A stretch of DNA of 56,264 nt from Clostridia bacterium (GTDB lineage Bacteria > Bacillota > Clostridia > TANB77 > CAG-465): the NCBI GenBank assembly GCA_030524345.1, contig JAUNGP010000012.1:1-56264 (forward strand). Reading direction: 5' to 3'. This document shows, one piece after another, positions 16,678-25,685 of this stretch (the stretch's first letter is position 1; each line of letters starts with the position of its first letter). The notes beneath the pieces are model-generated. The model saw nothing but the letters and a program-made list of their open reading frames with translations. It was not told the origin of the DNA and did not search any database. The position numbers were made by a program, and so were the translations under genes.

Positions 16678-17693
16678 AAGAAAAAGAACTAAGTATGGAT
16701 GGATTTAGAATCATAGCTTCGATACTAATTATAGCAGTGCATACTTATCCATTACTTTCCATAAGTGAAACACTTGATTTTATTGTGACACATGTATTAT
16801 GTAGAATCGGGGTACCATTCTTTTTCATGGTAACAGGATATTTTGTATTACCAAAAGCATTAAACGATAAAAAAGAACTTAAAAAATATATGATAAAAAT
16901 ATTAAAATTATATATAATATGCATGCTCTTGTACCTTCCAGTCAACATTTATGCAAAGCAAATAAATGGAGTAGATGAGATAGTAAAAGATATATTGTTT
17001 CATGGAACATTTTACCATTTGTGGTATTTTCCAGCATTAATTCTTGGTATGTATTTTACTTATTTCATTATTAAAAATATAAAAGAAAGGCAAGCAAGAT
17101 ATATCTTTATTTTCCTTTTTGTTATTGGACTTTTTGGAGATAGTTATTATGGAATTAGCGAAAAATTTGAAATTATTAAAAAGATCTATGAAATCATATT
17201 TCATGTTTTTGATTATACAAGAAACGGACTATTCTTTACTCCAATCTTTGTATATCTTGGCTATATGATGAAAAATAAAAGTTTCAATTTAAAGAGAGGT
17301 CTTAATATATTTTTCATAGTATTATTTTTAAGCTTGATGGTATTTGAAGGATTATTATTACGTCATTTTAATATGCAAAGACATGATAGTATGTATATTA
17401 TGTTAATTCCGACTATGATAAGTATATTTTACCTTTTAATACAAAACAATAAAGGCAATCATAAAAAACTAAGGAGGATAGCAACACTTGTTTATATCTT
17501 GCACCCTTTATTTATTATTTTGGTAAGGGGAATTGCTAAAATACTTCATCTTGAGTCTCTGATGATTGATAATAGTGTAATACATTTTTTATTAGTAGTT
17601 AGTATGACAATGATTTTTAGCATTTGTTTTGATTTTGTAAAAGGAAAGATAGGTGATATTTATGAAAGAAAAAGAGTCTATCCTACAAGATAG
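16674..17693 (+). CDS. vanTm: VanT membrane (acyltransferase-3-like) part, encoded separately
   Basis: 339-aa integral membrane protein with about ten hydrophobic segments and an acyltransferase-3 start (MKEKELSMDGFRIIASILIIAVHTYP, conserved His). In VanT of VanG and VanC clusters this domain is fused to the serine racemase and is thought to help with L-Ser uptake. Here it ends at 17693 and the racemase starts 31 bases earlier in another frame, so the two parts are separate proteins. The VanL cluster of Enterococcus is a known example of such a split. The start overlaps the vanXY stop (ATGA). Confidence 0.88.
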   Translation: MKEKELSMDGFRIIASILIIAVHTYPLLSISETLDFIVTHVLCRIGVPFFFMVTGYFVLPKALNDKKELKKYMIKILKLYIICMLLYLPVNIYAKQINGVDEIVKDILFHGTFYHLWYFPALILGMYFTYFIIKNIKERQARYIFIFLFVIGLFGDSYYGISEKFEIIKKIYEIIFHVFDYTRNGLFFTPIFVYLGYMMKNKSFNLKRGLNIFFIVLFLSLMVFEGLLLRHFNMQRHDSMYIMLIPTMISIFYLLIQNNKGNHKKLRRIATLVYILHPLFIILVRGIAKILHLESLMIDNSVIHFLLVVSMTMIFSICFDFVKGKIGDIYERKRVYPTR

Positions 17694-18801
17694 GGCTTTT
17701 ATCGAACTTAATTTTAGTAATTTAGCACATAATATAGAAGAGATCAAAAAGGTAATTGATAAAGATTGTAAAATCATGGCAGTGGTTAAAGCAAATGCTT
17801 ATGGACATGGAATAGTACAAATAGCGAAGATGTTAAATAGAATAGGAGTAAAAGACTTTGCAGTAGCAACACTTTCTGAGGGAATACTTTTAAGAAAGCA
17901 TCATATAGATGGAAATATTTTGATACTTGGATACACAGACGTTTCTAATATAGAATATGTTATTGAATATGATTTAATGCAAACGATAATAGATTATGAA
18001 TATGCCAAAAAAATTGAAACGATAGAGCTAAAAAGTAAACTAAAAGTACATGTTAAAATTAATACAGGGATGAATAGAATTGGTGAAAACTATGAAAATA
18101 TGGAAAAGCTACAAGAAATTTATCAAATGAAGAATATAGAAATTTTAGGAACATATACACATCTTTGTGTAGCTGATAGTTTCGAAGAAGAGGATGGAGT
18201 ATTTACAAAAATACAAATTGATCGATTCAACCAATGTATAGAACAGCTAAAAAGGCAAAAATGTGATGTTGGAAAAGTGCATGTTCAAAGTAGTTATGGC
18301 GTATTAAATTATCCTTACTTAAAATATGACTTTGTTCGTGTTGGAATTGTTATGTATGGCGTTTATAGTAATTATCATGAAAATACAGTAGTAAAACTGA
18401 ACTTAAGACCAGTACTATCATTAAAGGCTAGGATTACAAGTGTAAAAGAGATTAAAAAAGGAGAAGCTGTAAGTTATGGCAGAACTTTTGTAGCAGATGA
18501 AAGCAAAAAAATTGCAACAGTCTCTATTGGATATGCAGATGGATATCCAAGGAATTTATCTGGTCAAAATGTAGAAGTACTAGTAAATGGAAAATATGCC
18601 AAAATCATTGGTAGAATTTGCATGGACCAGCTTATCATAGATGTTTCAAATGTAAGTGGAATCAAGCAAGGAGATCTTGTAACTTTCATTGGAGATAAAG
18701 ATGAAATTTCTGCAGAAAAGATTGCAAGCGCGTCAAATACGATTACGAATGAATTATTAAGTAGGCTTGGAAATAGAATAGAAAGAATTTCAAAAGAGTA
18801 A
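17662..18801 (+). CDS. vanTr: VanT racemase part: serine/alanine racemase (PLP)
   Basis: 379-aa PLP-dependent alanine-racemase-fold enzyme expected to make D-Ser for VanG. PLP lysine is Lys43 in AVVKANAYGHG. Other motifs are KINTGMNRIG, VSYGRTF with TVSIGYADGYPRNLS, and metal/dimer region GRICMDQLIIDVS. The start at 17662 follows AGGTGATATTT; a GTG at 17653 is in frame but lies in that ribosome site. It overlaps vanTm by 32 bases, suggesting translational coupling that keeps the two parts in balance. It is the last gene of the van operon. An ordinary alanine racemase would look similar; context favours VanT. Confidence 0.88.
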   Translation: MKEKESILQDRAFIELNFSNLAHNIEEIKKVIDKDCKIMAVVKANAYGHGIVQIAKMLNRIGVKDFAVATLSEGILLRKHHIDGNILILGYTDVSNIEYVIEYDLMQTIIDYEYAKKIETIELKSKLKVHVKINTGMNRIGENYENMEKLQEIYQMKNIEILGTYTHLCVADSFEEEDGVFTKIQIDRFNQCIEQLKRQKCDVGKVHVQSSYGVLNYPYLKYDFVRVGIVMYGVYSNYHENTVVKLNLRPVLSLKARITSVKEIKKGEAVSYGRTFVADESKKIATVSIGYADGYPRNLSGQNVEVLVNGKYAKIIGRICMDQLIIDVSNVSGIKQGDLVTFIGDKDEISAEKIASASNTITNELLSRLGNRIERISKE

Positions 18802-18863
18802 AGATGATGGAAAATCACATTTATGATTTTACTGCCCCATAAGTGTGAGAAATAAAAGGAGAA

Positions 18864-18908
18864 ATGATATTGCTAATTACTTCTTTTTCTGATAATATAT
18901 CATTATAG
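18864..18908 (+). other. Possible 14-codon leader ORF
   Basis: AAAAGGAG precedes an ATG that opens a 14-codon ORF (MILLITSFSDNISL) ending 14 bases before the 18923 gene. The same bases contain TTGCTA and TAATAT 17 bp apart, so the region may instead be a promoter. Neither reading is strong. Confidence 0.25.
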
Positions 18909-18922
18909 AAGGGAGGATACTT

Positions 18923-19753
18923 ATGTCAGTAAATGTGAAGATAGAAGCACAAGGTTTATTCAAAAAAAGGTTAAGTGTACAAGATATTGTCACTTTAAAA
19001 CATTTGGCATATGGTATATCAGATGAAAATTATAGATTGATTCCAGATAAGATAGCAGAACATACATTAGTTTATGATACAAAAATTTTGGCAAGAGGCA
19101 TAGAAGTGTCATTTGATCATGATAGTGTATTACTAAGACTTTGTTTGCCTACTTCCCTTAGTGAAATTAATTTGTTTTATCAATTGATAAAGGACATTTG
19201 TAAAGAGCTAAAGACAAAGAGTTTTATGAGAGATGAAGAAAAGTGTAATATACAAGATATTGAAAAGTTGATTGTGTGTGATAAAGAAACAAGCATATTA
19301 GCATTAGAGGAATTAAAAAGTAATATTGGTAAGAATGAATATAGTAGACTTGAAATATTTGGTGTTATGAATCCGATCTCTATTGGAAAAAATGAGATAG
19401 ATTTTATCGATAGTAGTATGGAAAAGTTTGAAGAATTCTTACATGAAAAACAGAACTTAGATGTATACTATGCTACACCCAGAGTCTATAAAAAAGAGGA
19501 AAAAATGTTTGGAATATATGTTATAGGAGCAAACATTCCATCGGTTGTTCCCAATAAACCATATATTGTCTTAAATCAGATTGAGGGCATAAAGGAGTGG
19601 TATGTGATGTTAAAAGACAATCATATTGTTAAGTATGATGATTTTATAAATGCAATTACTAAAAGTCAATATTATGATGCCAATCATATGATTATTTGTT
19701 TATCTGAGAATGAAATCGATGATATCATATCTCAGTTTCAAACGGAAGTCTAA
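18923..19753 (+). CDS. Hypothetical protein, 276 aa (possibly DUF4299 family)
   Basis: Soluble, acidic, mixed alpha/beta protein with no membrane segment. The start MSVNVKIEAQGLFKKRLSV and the central ARGIEVSFDHDSVLLRLCLPTS recall DUF4299-type proteins, but I am not certain. GAAGGGAGG is a strong ribosome site. It follows the van operon by about 120 bases without a clear terminator between them, so read-through is possible. A strong bidirectional terminator follows it. No function is proposed. Confidence 0.65.
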   Translation: MSVNVKIEAQGLFKKRLSVQDIVTLKHLAYGISDENYRLIPDKIAEHTLVYDTKILARGIEVSFDHDSVLLRLCLPTSLSEINLFYQLIKDICKELKTKSFMRDEEKCNIQDIEKLIVCDKETSILALEELKSNIGKNEYSRLEIFGVMNPISIGKNEIDFIDSSMEKFEEFLHEKQNLDVYYATPRVYKKEEKMFGIYVIGANIPSVVPNKPYIVLNQIEGIKEWYVMLKDNHIVKYDDFINAITKSQYYDANHMIICLSENEIDDIISQFQTEV

Positions 19754-19763
19754 AATATAAAAG

Positions 19764-19795
19764 AATAAGTAACTTGTGACAGTTACTTATTTTTT
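19764..19795. terminator. Bidirectional terminator between the 18923 gene and tetR
   Basis: An 11-bp perfect stem AATAAGTAACT / AGTTACTTATT, loop TGTGAC, followed by TTTTT. The TetR stop codon lies inside the hairpin. Confidence 0.85.
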
Positions 19796-20391
19796 AATAA
19801 ATCAGAAATGGTAGTGACCACGATATTTATCATTGCATCATAGTCTAGAGTTTCATGTTTATGATATACAATTTCATGGCAGATATTATCAATAAGTCCA
19901 ATTGAGATGTGAATCTTTTCCATTAAATTTTCACTCTGAAATCCTTTTTGGCTCAATATCTCATAAAGCTTGATTGTCATATCCATTTCTCTTTTATAAA
20001 AATAATAGGCTACTTCCTTGTCAGAATGTGCCATTGCCATAATTTCTTCATGAGCTGATTGCGATAATTTATGATTTTCTATAAAATTATATATCATTTT
20101 CTGTATAATTGTCTCAATATTTTCTTCCTTTAGATTATTGATAGGGACATTTAACATAGGATAGAAAATATGATCTGCATATTTTTCTAAACTTTCAATA
20201 AAAATATCATGTTTATCTTTAAAATAGCTATATACAATTCCGGTGGATACGCCAGCATTTTTAGCTATTTGTGCAGTATTGGTATTGTAATATCCTTTTT
20301 GACAAATTAATTCGAATCCTGATTTAATAATTTTTTCTTTCTTTTCAATAGAACGTTTTTGTATTGGTTCTCTAATTTCTATTCTATTCAT
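19783..20391 (-). CDS. TetR/AcrR-family repressor
   Basis: 202-aa regulator. The N-terminal helix-turn-helix spans about 15-60 (IIKSGFELICQKGYYNTNTAQIAKNAGVSTGIVYSYFKDK), followed by an all-helical ligand domain. The start at 20391 has GGAGG seven bases upstream; an ATG four codons earlier overlaps that site. It is divergent from an ABC transporter operon. A perfect palindrome sits between the two promoters and a second related one downstream of the transporter promoter, so autoregulation and control of the transporter are likely. The inducer is unknown. Confidence 0.92.
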   Translation of the reverse strand: MNRIEIREPIQKRSIEKKEKIIKSGFELICQKGYYNTNTAQIAKNAGVSTGIVYSYFKDKHDIFIESLEKYADHIFYPMLNVPINNLKEENIETIIQKMIYNFIENHKLSQSAHEEIMAMAHSDKEVAYYFYKREMDMTIKLYEILSQKGFQSENLMEKIHISIGLIDNICHEIVYHKHETLDYDAMINIVVTTISDLLKNK

Positions 20392-20414
20392 AATTTCCTC
20401 CATCTGTTTTGTTA

Positions 20415-20443
20415 ATTATATAAAGAAATGATATCAATGTCAA
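20415..20443 (-). promoter_or_regulatory. Promoter of tetR
   Basis: Minus-strand TTGACA (20443-20438), 17-bp spacer, TATAAT (20420-20415): full consensus. Confidence 0.85.
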
Positions 20444-20446
20444 TAA

Positions 20447-20466
20447 ATATGAAAAATATTTCATAT
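20447..20466. promoter_or_regulatory. TetR operator 1 (perfect palindrome)
   Basis: ATATGAAA-AATA-TTTCATAT lies exactly between the -35 boxes of the two divergent promoters, so one bound repressor could block both. Confidence 0.75.
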
Positions 20467-20470
20467 CCCA

Positions 20471-20499
20471 TTGACTTTATAATACAATAATTATATAAT
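20471..20499 (+). promoter_or_regulatory. Promoter of the ABC/FtsX/ZIP operon
   Basis: TTGACT (20471-20476), 17-bp spacer, TATAAT (20494-20499), flanked on both sides by TGAAA/TTTCA palindromes. Confidence 0.85.
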
Positions 20500-20509
20500 T
20501 TTGATGAAA

Positions 20510-20529
20510 ATGTGAAAGATATTTCATGT
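20510..20529. promoter_or_regulatory. TetR operator 2
   Basis: ATGTGAAAGA-TATTTCATGT shares the TGAAA...TTTCA core and spacing of operator 1 and lies just downstream of the start point, an ideal roadblock position. Confidence 0.65.
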
Positions 20530-20542
20530 TAAGGGAGGAATT

Positions 20543-21253
20543 ATGGAAAAGATAGTAGAATTAAAAAAGGTAAGTAAGGTATATACGACTGGTGAGAAGG
20601 AATTTAAGGCAATCGATAATATTGATTTATCTATTAATAAGGGAGAATTTGTTGTAATACTAGGGCCATCTGGTGCCGGTAAATCTACTTTACTAAATTT
20701 GATTGGTGGGATGGATACACCAACGAAAGGCTCTATCAAAATAGATGGAGAAGATATTTCAAAATATGATGAAAATAAGTTAAGTGATTATAGAGCAGAA
20801 AATATTGGATTTATATTTCAATTCTATAATATACTACCTACACTTACCGTTCTTGAAAATGTAGATGTTGTAAAAGATATTGTAAAGGATCCAATTGATA
20901 GCTTTGAGGCAATTAAGGATGTCGGATTATCAAAACATATTAATAAATTCCCAAATCAATTATCCGGAGGTGAGCAGCAAAGAGTGTCTATTGCAAGAGC
21001 AATTGCTAAAAACCCTAAGCTATTACTTTGTGACGAACCAACAGGTGCTTTGGATTCTAAAACTGGTGTAGAAGTGTTAAAACTATTAAAGAAACAATGT
21101 GATAGAAATGATGGAAGTAATACTGTCATTATTGTAACACATAATAGCTTATTTGCCGATATAGCGGATACTGTTATTCGAGTGAAAAATGGAAAAATAG
21201 AAAGTGTAGAGAAAAATAGCAGTCCTAAAAAGATAGATGAGGTGAAATGGTAA
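20543..21253 (+). CDS. ABC transporter ATPase, MacB/LolD type
   Basis: 236-aa ATPase. Walker [10 protein letters not shown] at 41-49, Q-loop [11 protein letters not shown], signature LSGGEQQR, Walker [13 protein letters not shown] and H-loop VTHN. This family drives MacB-type mechanotransmission ABC systems that act on extracellular peptides, antibiotics or lipoproteins. GGGAGG lies before the ATG. It ends one base before the permease gene, forming a tight operon under TetR control. The substrate cannot be told from sequence. Confidence 0.93.
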   Translation: MEKIVELKKVSKVYTTGEKEFKAIDNIDLSINKGEFVVILGPSGAGKSTLLNLIGGMDTPTKGSIKIDGEDISKYDENKLSDYRAENIGFIFQFYNILPTLTVLENVDVVKDIVKDPIDSFEAIKDVGLSKHINKFPNQLSGGEQQRVSIARAIAKNPKLLLCDEPTGALDSKTGVEVLKLLKKQCDRNDGSNTVIIVTHNSLFADIADTVIRVKNGKIESVEKNSSPKKIDEVKW

Positions 21254-23641
21254 ATGAGGAGTCTAAATAAAAAGTTATATCGAGATATTAAGTTTAATAA
21301 GTCACAATTTATTACAATTTTTCTTATGATATTTTTAGGTGTTTTTGTGTTCTCAGGAATTCATAGTTATATGGATGGAATGAGAATAAGTGGAGAAAAT
21401 TATTATGAAGAAAATAATTTTGAAGATCTCTTTCTTGTAGGAGAAAACTTTACAAAAGAAGACTTAGAAAATATCAAAAAAATTGAAAATATAAAGGATG
21501 CTGAAAGAAAATTTACCATTGTTACTACTCTATTAGATCATGATGATGTTACTTTAGAGACAAATTTTATTGAATCGAATCATATTTCAAAATTTTATAT
21601 AGTAGAAGGGGAAGCGTTTAGTAGAGAAAAAGATGGTGTATGGATCGATAGTTATTTGGCTAAAAATTTAGGGTTAACTGTAGGAGAGAAGATTACATTT
21701 CAATATAAAAATTATGAGATGACTAAAAAAATATTAGGTCTTATTACTGTACCAGATCATGTTTATGCTATCAAAAGCGAAAATGAAATTTTTCCTACGC
21801 ATCAAGATTATGGATTTGTGTATTTGTCAATAGATCAGTTTCCCAAAAATTTTATTTTTGATGAACTGAGAAGTAAAAATGCTTTACTTAGAAATTTAGA
21901 AAATCAAGAGATTGAATCACTCATTTCTGATTTTCATATAGAGGACTATTATATTTTTAATTCGGTTATGATAGATGTAGATGATGTGTCTAAATTAGAA
22001 GATACAAAAGAAGATATTGAAAGTAATATTTCATCAGCAATTGCTGTTACTGATAGAAATTCCAATATCTCATACAATAGTTATAATTCGGAGGTGGAAG
22101 AGGGCGATACTTATTCAAGTGTATTTACCTTACTATTTTTATTTATTGCCGTTTTATCTGTTGTTACAACAATGAATCGATTTGTCAGGGGACAAAGGAC
22201 ACAGATTGGTACTTTAAAAGCACTTGGTATCAAAAGAAATAAAATTATTTTACATTATATCAGCTATGGATTTTATATCAGTTTGGTGGCAAGTATCCTA
22301 GGCGTTGTTTTGGGAAATTTTACACTAGGTCAGTTTTTCTTAAATATGGAAATGACATATTTTGAGGTACCAATATATAGCACAAAATTATTACCAATTG
22401 TATATGTTTTGGCTATTGGTGTAGTGTTGGTTGTGACTTTAGTAACTTACTTATCATGTAAAAAAATATTAAAAGAGCCTGCAAGTTTAGCGTTGAGAGT
22501 TGAAGTGCCCAAAGTAAAGAGTACCAATTTTGATATTACTACAAAAGAAATATTTAAGAAGCTTTCTCTTTCTAGTAGGTGGAATTTAAGAGACATTACT
22601 AGGAATAAAGGCAGAACCTTAATGGCAATTGTTGGAATCGTTGGATGTACTATGCTTATTGTATGTGCTTTTGGTCTTTTAGATAGCATGAATTCCTATT
22701 TAGATTGGGAGTTTGAAAAGCTAAGTAATTTTCGTTATAAATTGTCACTTAATGAAAATTATACAGAGGAAGAATTTGAGCTTTTAAAACAAAAATATGG
22801 TGATCAGACAAGTAAGACGTATGGAATAGAAATTAAGACAGGTGGTAATAAGGAAACGAATGTGCTAACTATCAATGATGCTCTTAACAAGTTAAGATAT
22901 ACAGATCATAATAAAGAGTATATGGAGTTGTCAGATGATGGCATATATATTACTGAAAAACTTTCTAAAACATTAGGATTAACAGTAGGAGATGAAATTA
23001 CTTGGCATATATTTGGTGATGATAATTGGTACACAAGTAAAATTGTGGGACTTAATCGTGATCCGCAAAATCAGCAATTAAATGCTACTAGAAAATTTTA
23101 TGAAAGTTTAGGATTAAACTATCGAGCAGATTGTATTTATACAGATGAAGATTTGAGTGATGTAGAAATTCTAGATGGGGTAGATACTATTCAAAGTATT
23201 AATAATTTAAAAGAGGGAATGGAAGGCATGCTAGATACTATGAAAAGCATGGTTGTCCTTTTAATAGTAGTCTCAGCTATTTTAGGATTTGTGATTATAT
23301 ACAATTTAGGAATACTATCTTTTTCAGAAAAAAATTATCAATTTGCTACTTTGAAAGTTTTAGGATTTAAAAATCAGTATATCAAAAAGATATTTGTAAA
23401 GCAAAATATTTGGATTACGATACTTGCAATTGCAATAGGATTACCTCTTGGTTTTCTAATGACGGATTATATATTTAAATCGGCACTAAGCGATAGTTAC
23501 GATTTTAATGCAAATATTAAGTTAATTTCATATGTCTATTCAATTATTGGTACTTTTGTGGTATCATTTATAGTAAATAAGATACTTTCTGGTAAAATTA
23601 AAACAATAGATATGGTAACAAGCCTAAAAGGAAACGAATAG
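21254..23641 (+). CDS. FtsX-like ABC transporter permease
   Basis: 795-aa permease made of two FtsX-type halves. A first TM (about 18-38) precedes an extracytoplasmic domain of about 230 residues. A three-TM FtsX block follows (about 285-405, with [20 protein letters not shown]). The same pattern is repeated: TM at about 460-480, a second external domain, and a final block near 665-785 ([20 protein letters not shown]). GAGGTG lies ten bases before the ATG. It works with the ATPase encoded just upstream. Such large two-module permeases are common in Firmicutes drug or peptide response systems; the cargo is unknown. Confidence 0.9.
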   Translation: MRSLNKKLYRDIKFNKSQFITIFLMIFLGVFVFSGIHSYMDGMRISGENYYEENNFEDLFLVGENFTKEDLENIKKIENIKDAERKFTIVTTLLDHDDVTLETNFIESNHISKFYIVEGEAFSREKDGVWIDSYLAKNLGLTVGEKITFQYKNYEMTKKILGLITVPDHVYAIKSENEIFPTHQDYGFVYLSIDQFPKNFIFDELRSKNALLRNLENQEIESLISDFHIEDYYIFNSVMIDVDDVSKLEDTKEDIESNISSAIAVTDRNSNISYNSYNSEVEEGDTYSSVFTLLFLFIAVLSVVTTMNRFVRGQRTQIGTLKALGIKRNKIILHYISYGFYISLVASILGVVLGNFTLGQFFLNMEMTYFEVPIYSTKLLPIVYVLAIGVVLVVTLVTYLSCKKILKEPASLALRVEVPKVKSTNFDITTKEIFKKLSLSSRWNLRDITRNKGRTLMAIVGIVGCTMLIVCAFGLLDSMNSYLDWEFEKLSNFRYKLSLNENYTEEEFELLKQKYGDQTSKTYGIEIKTGGNKETNVLTINDALNKLRYTDHNKEYMELSDDGIYITEKLSKTLGLTVGDEITWHIFGDDNWYTSKIVGLNRDPQNQQLNATRKFYESLGLNYRADCIYTDEDLSDVEILDGVDTIQSINNLKEGMEGMLDTMKSMVVLLIVVSAILGFVIIYNLGILSFSEKNYQFATLKVLGFKNQYIKKIFVKQNIWITILAIAIGLPLGFLMTDYIFKSALSDSYDFNANIKLISYVYSIIGTFVVSFIVNKILSGKIKTIDMVTSLKGNE

Positions 23642-23656
23642 TCAGGAGGAGAGAAT

Positions 23657-24439
23657 TTGAGTAAAGATATACTAATTGGAATATTAATACCATTTGTCGG
23701 TACAACACTTGGTGCTTTTATGGTATTTTTTATGAAGAACAAAATGAATTCAAAAATAGAGAAGCTTTTATTGGGATTTGCATCGGGTGTCATGATAGCA
23801 GCGTCAATTTGGTCCCTTTTAATTCCAGCTATTGATATGACAAAAGCGCAAGGGGGAATTTCATGGGTGCCTGCCACGGTTGGCTTTTTACTTGGTATTT
23901 TATTTTTATTAATATTAGATAGCATTATACCACATCTACATTTGGATAGCGAAAAGCCAGAGGGAATACAAGCAAAACTGAAAAAAACAACTATGATGGT
24001 ATTTGCGGTAACTCTTCATAATATACCAGAAGGAATGGCAGTAGGGGTTACGTTTGCAGGAGTTTTAGCAAATAATAGTGGTATTACCATTGCCGGGGCA
24101 TTTGCGCTTGCTATTGGTATAGCGATTCAAAATTTTCCAGAGGGTGCGATTATTTCTATGCCACTAAAAAGTGAGGGAATGTCTAAATCAAAAGCATTTT
24201 TATATGGTGTCTTATCTGGAGTAGTTGAACCTATCGGAGCAATACTTACGATACTTTTGACTAGTATAGTAGTGCCAATACTTCCTTATTTGTTGGCATT
24301 TGCAGCAGGAGCTATGATTTATGTTGTAGTGGAAGAGTTAATACCAGAATCACAGACAGGTGAGCATTCTAATATTGGAACAATAGGTGTAGCAATAGGA
24401 TTTGTCATTATGATGATACTAGATGTTGCTTTAGGATAA
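23657..24439 (+). CDS. ZIP-family metal transporter
   Basis: 260-aa membrane protein with about eight TM segments and the ZIP metal motifs HNIPEGMAVGV and NFPEGAIISMP (His/Asn, Pro, Glu). A loop holds HLHLDSEKPEG. ZIP proteins move Zn2+, Fe2+ or Mn2+ into the cytoplasm. The start is TTG at 23657, supported by AGGAGGAGAG upstream. It begins 15 bases after the FtsX permease and shares the TetR-controlled operon, which is an unusual partnership. A strong terminator follows. The metal is not determined. Confidence 0.9.
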   Translation: MSKDILIGILIPFVGTTLGAFMVFFMKNKMNSKIEKLLLGFASGVMIAASIWSLLIPAIDMTKAQGGISWVPATVGFLLGILFLLILDSIIPHLHLDSEKPEGIQAKLKKTTMMVFAVTLHNIPEGMAVGVTFAGVLANNSGITIAGAFALAIGIAIQNFPEGAIISMPLKSEGMSKSKAFLYGVLSGVVEPIGAILTILLTSIVVPILPYLLAFAAGAMIYVVVEELIPESQTGEHSNIGTIGVAIGFVIMMILDVALG

Positions 24440-24455
24440 TAAAAGATCATATATT

Positions 24456-24494
24456 AAGGTTAAAGTTTATAGGATAAATTTTAACCTTTTTTTT
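24456..24494 (+). terminator. Terminator of the TetR-controlled operon
   Basis: 15-bp stem AAGGTTAAAGTTTAT / ATAAATTTTAACCTT (one G-T pair), 3-nt loop, followed by six T. Confidence 0.88.
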
Positions 24495-24502
24495 AAATAC
24501 TC

Positions 24503-24533
24503 TTGACTTAGAGTAAACTTTAACTTATATAAT
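24503..24533 (+). promoter_or_regulatory. MerR-type promoter/operator site B (autoregulatory)
   Basis: TTGACT (24503-24508), 19-bp spacer, TATAAT (24528-24533). The spacer has CTTAGAG-TAAA-CTTTAAC, the same dyad as sites A and C. It lies 30 bases upstream of the MerR gene. Confidence 0.8.
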
Positions 24534-24563
24534 ATAGTATGTAGTATGGAAGAGGTGTATAAA

Positions 24564-24953
24564 ATGAGAATAGCACAAGTTAGTGAAAAATACGGTATTT
24601 CGCCAGAAACACTTAGATATTATGAAAAGATTGGCTTAATTCCAAAAGTGAATAAAGATCAGAGTGGAATTAGGGATTATACGGAGAGAGATTGTAACTG
24701 GATAAACTATATCAAGTGTATGAGAGGTGCAGGACTTTCCATAGATAGTTTGATTCGATATACTAGCTTATTTAAAAAAGGTAGGACAACTATATCAGAA
24801 AGAAAGCAAATATTAATAGAGCAAAGAGATGAAATTGAAAAGAAAATAAAGGATATGCAGATAGCATTGGATAGATTAAATATGAAGATAGAGGGATATG
24901 AAGAAAGAATGCTTGCGTATGAAGATAAACTAAGAATAGAGGAGGAAAAATGA
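24564..24953 (+). CDS. MerR-family regulator, AdhR/NmlR-like thiol sensor
   Basis: 129-aa regulator. The winged helix is at 1-70 (RIAQVSEKYGISPETLRYYEKIGLIP), followed by a long coiled-coil dimer helix (about 80-125). One Cys lies at position 52 (YIKCMRGAGLSI), where AdhR and NmlR carry their electrophile-reactive Cys; the other is Cys44. No C-terminal metal-binding Cys pair exists, so it is not a metal sensor of the MerR/CueR type. The start at 24564 has AGAGGTG upstream; an ATG at 24546 lacks a site. It heads an operon of redox/detoxification genes and overlaps the next gene by 4 bases. Aldehyde or quinone sensing is inferred. Confidence 0.9.
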   Translation: MRIAQVSEKYGISPETLRYYEKIGLIPKVNKDQSGIRDYTERDCNWINYIKCMRGAGLSIDSLIRYTSLFKKGRTTISERKQILIEQRDEIEKKIKDMQIALDRLNMKIEGYEERMLAYEDKLRIEEEK

Positions 24954-25273
24954 TTGAAAAGCAAACCGCAGGAAGGAAAAATTTAGGAGATATCGCACCA
25001 AAATTTGCAGAGTTAAACGATGATGTTTTATTTGGAGAAGTATGGGCAAGAGAAGATAAACTATCTTTAAGAGATAGATCAATGATAACAGTAGCGGCCC
25101 TTATGGCAATGGGAATTACTGATAGTAGTATCAAACATCATATTGAAAATGCAAAGAAGAATGGTATTACAAAGGAAGAAATGTCTGAGATTGTTACACA
25201 TCTTGCTTTTTATGCGGGGTGGCCTAAGGCATGGGCTATATTTCATTTTGTGAAGGAGGTATATGAAAAATGA
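24950..25273 (+). CDS. Carboxymuconolactone decarboxylase (AhpD-like) family protein
   Basis: 107-aa all-helical CMD-family protein: WAREDKLSLRDRSMITVAALMAMG, then HIENAKKNGITKEEMSEIVTHLAFYAGWPKAWAIF. The redox CxxC of AhpD is absent, so it is not a peroxidase partner of that kind; a His in the EIVTHLAFYAGWP motif is conserved. Genes of this type often sit with small cupins and short-chain dehydrogenases under MerR regulators, exactly as here. The start overlaps merR (ATGA), and it overlaps the cupin gene by 4 bases. The substrate is unknown. Confidence 0.88.
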   Translation: MIEKQTAGRKNLGDIAPKFAELNDDVLFGEVWAREDKLSLRDRSMITVAALMAMGITDSSIKHHIENAKKNGITKEEMSEIVTHLAFYAGWPKAWAIFHFVKEVYEK

Positions 25274-25671
25274 CAGAAGAGGTATTGTTTGGAAGAGGTG
25301 AAAAAAATCCTTATGGAAACTATTTTATCGGACAGAGTTATCTTAAAATGTTATCAACAGAATTGGGCGTTGGTATTGCAAATGTTACATTTGAGCCAGG
25401 ATGTAGAAACCATTGGCATATCCATAGAGCAAGCAAAGGCGGTGGACAAATATTGCTGGTAACTTCTGGTGAAGGATGGTATCAAGAAGAAAATTGCCCT
25501 CCACAATCACTTAAACCTGGAGATGTAGTTGTAATTTCGCCAAATGTAAAACATTGGCATGGAGCAAAGAAAGACTCATGGTTTACTCATATAGCAATAG
25601 AAGTCCCAGGAGAGGATACAAAGACCGAGTGGTGTGAGCCAGTAAGTGGTGAAGAGTATGAGAAGTTATAG
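25270..25671 (+). CDS. Cupin-domain protein
   Basis: 133-aa single-domain cupin. Motif 1 supplies metal-binding His residues (NHWHIHRASKGGGQIL); motif 2 is PGDVVVISPNVKHWHG. It also carries the C-terminal WFTHIAIEVPGEDTKTEW seen in cupins fused or paired with CMD proteins. It is translationally coupled to the CMD gene upstream. It is probably a metal-dependent isomerase, decarboxylase or dioxygenase acting on a small reactive metabolite. Context suggests a detoxification step; no substrate is known. Confidence 0.9.
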   Translation: MTEEVLFGRGEKNPYGNYFIGQSYLKMLSTELGVGIANVTFEPGCRNHWHIHRASKGGGQILLVTSGEGWYQEENCPPQSLKPGDVVVISPNVKHWHGAKKDSWFTHIAIEVPGEDTKTEWCEPVSGEEYEKL

Positions 25672-25685
25672 AAAGGAGAGAAAAA

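Noticed and set aside
24564..24953. MerR protein as a metal sensor (CueR/MerR type)
   Set aside because: It lacks the C-terminal Cys pair; Cys52 position and gene company fit an electrophile sensor.
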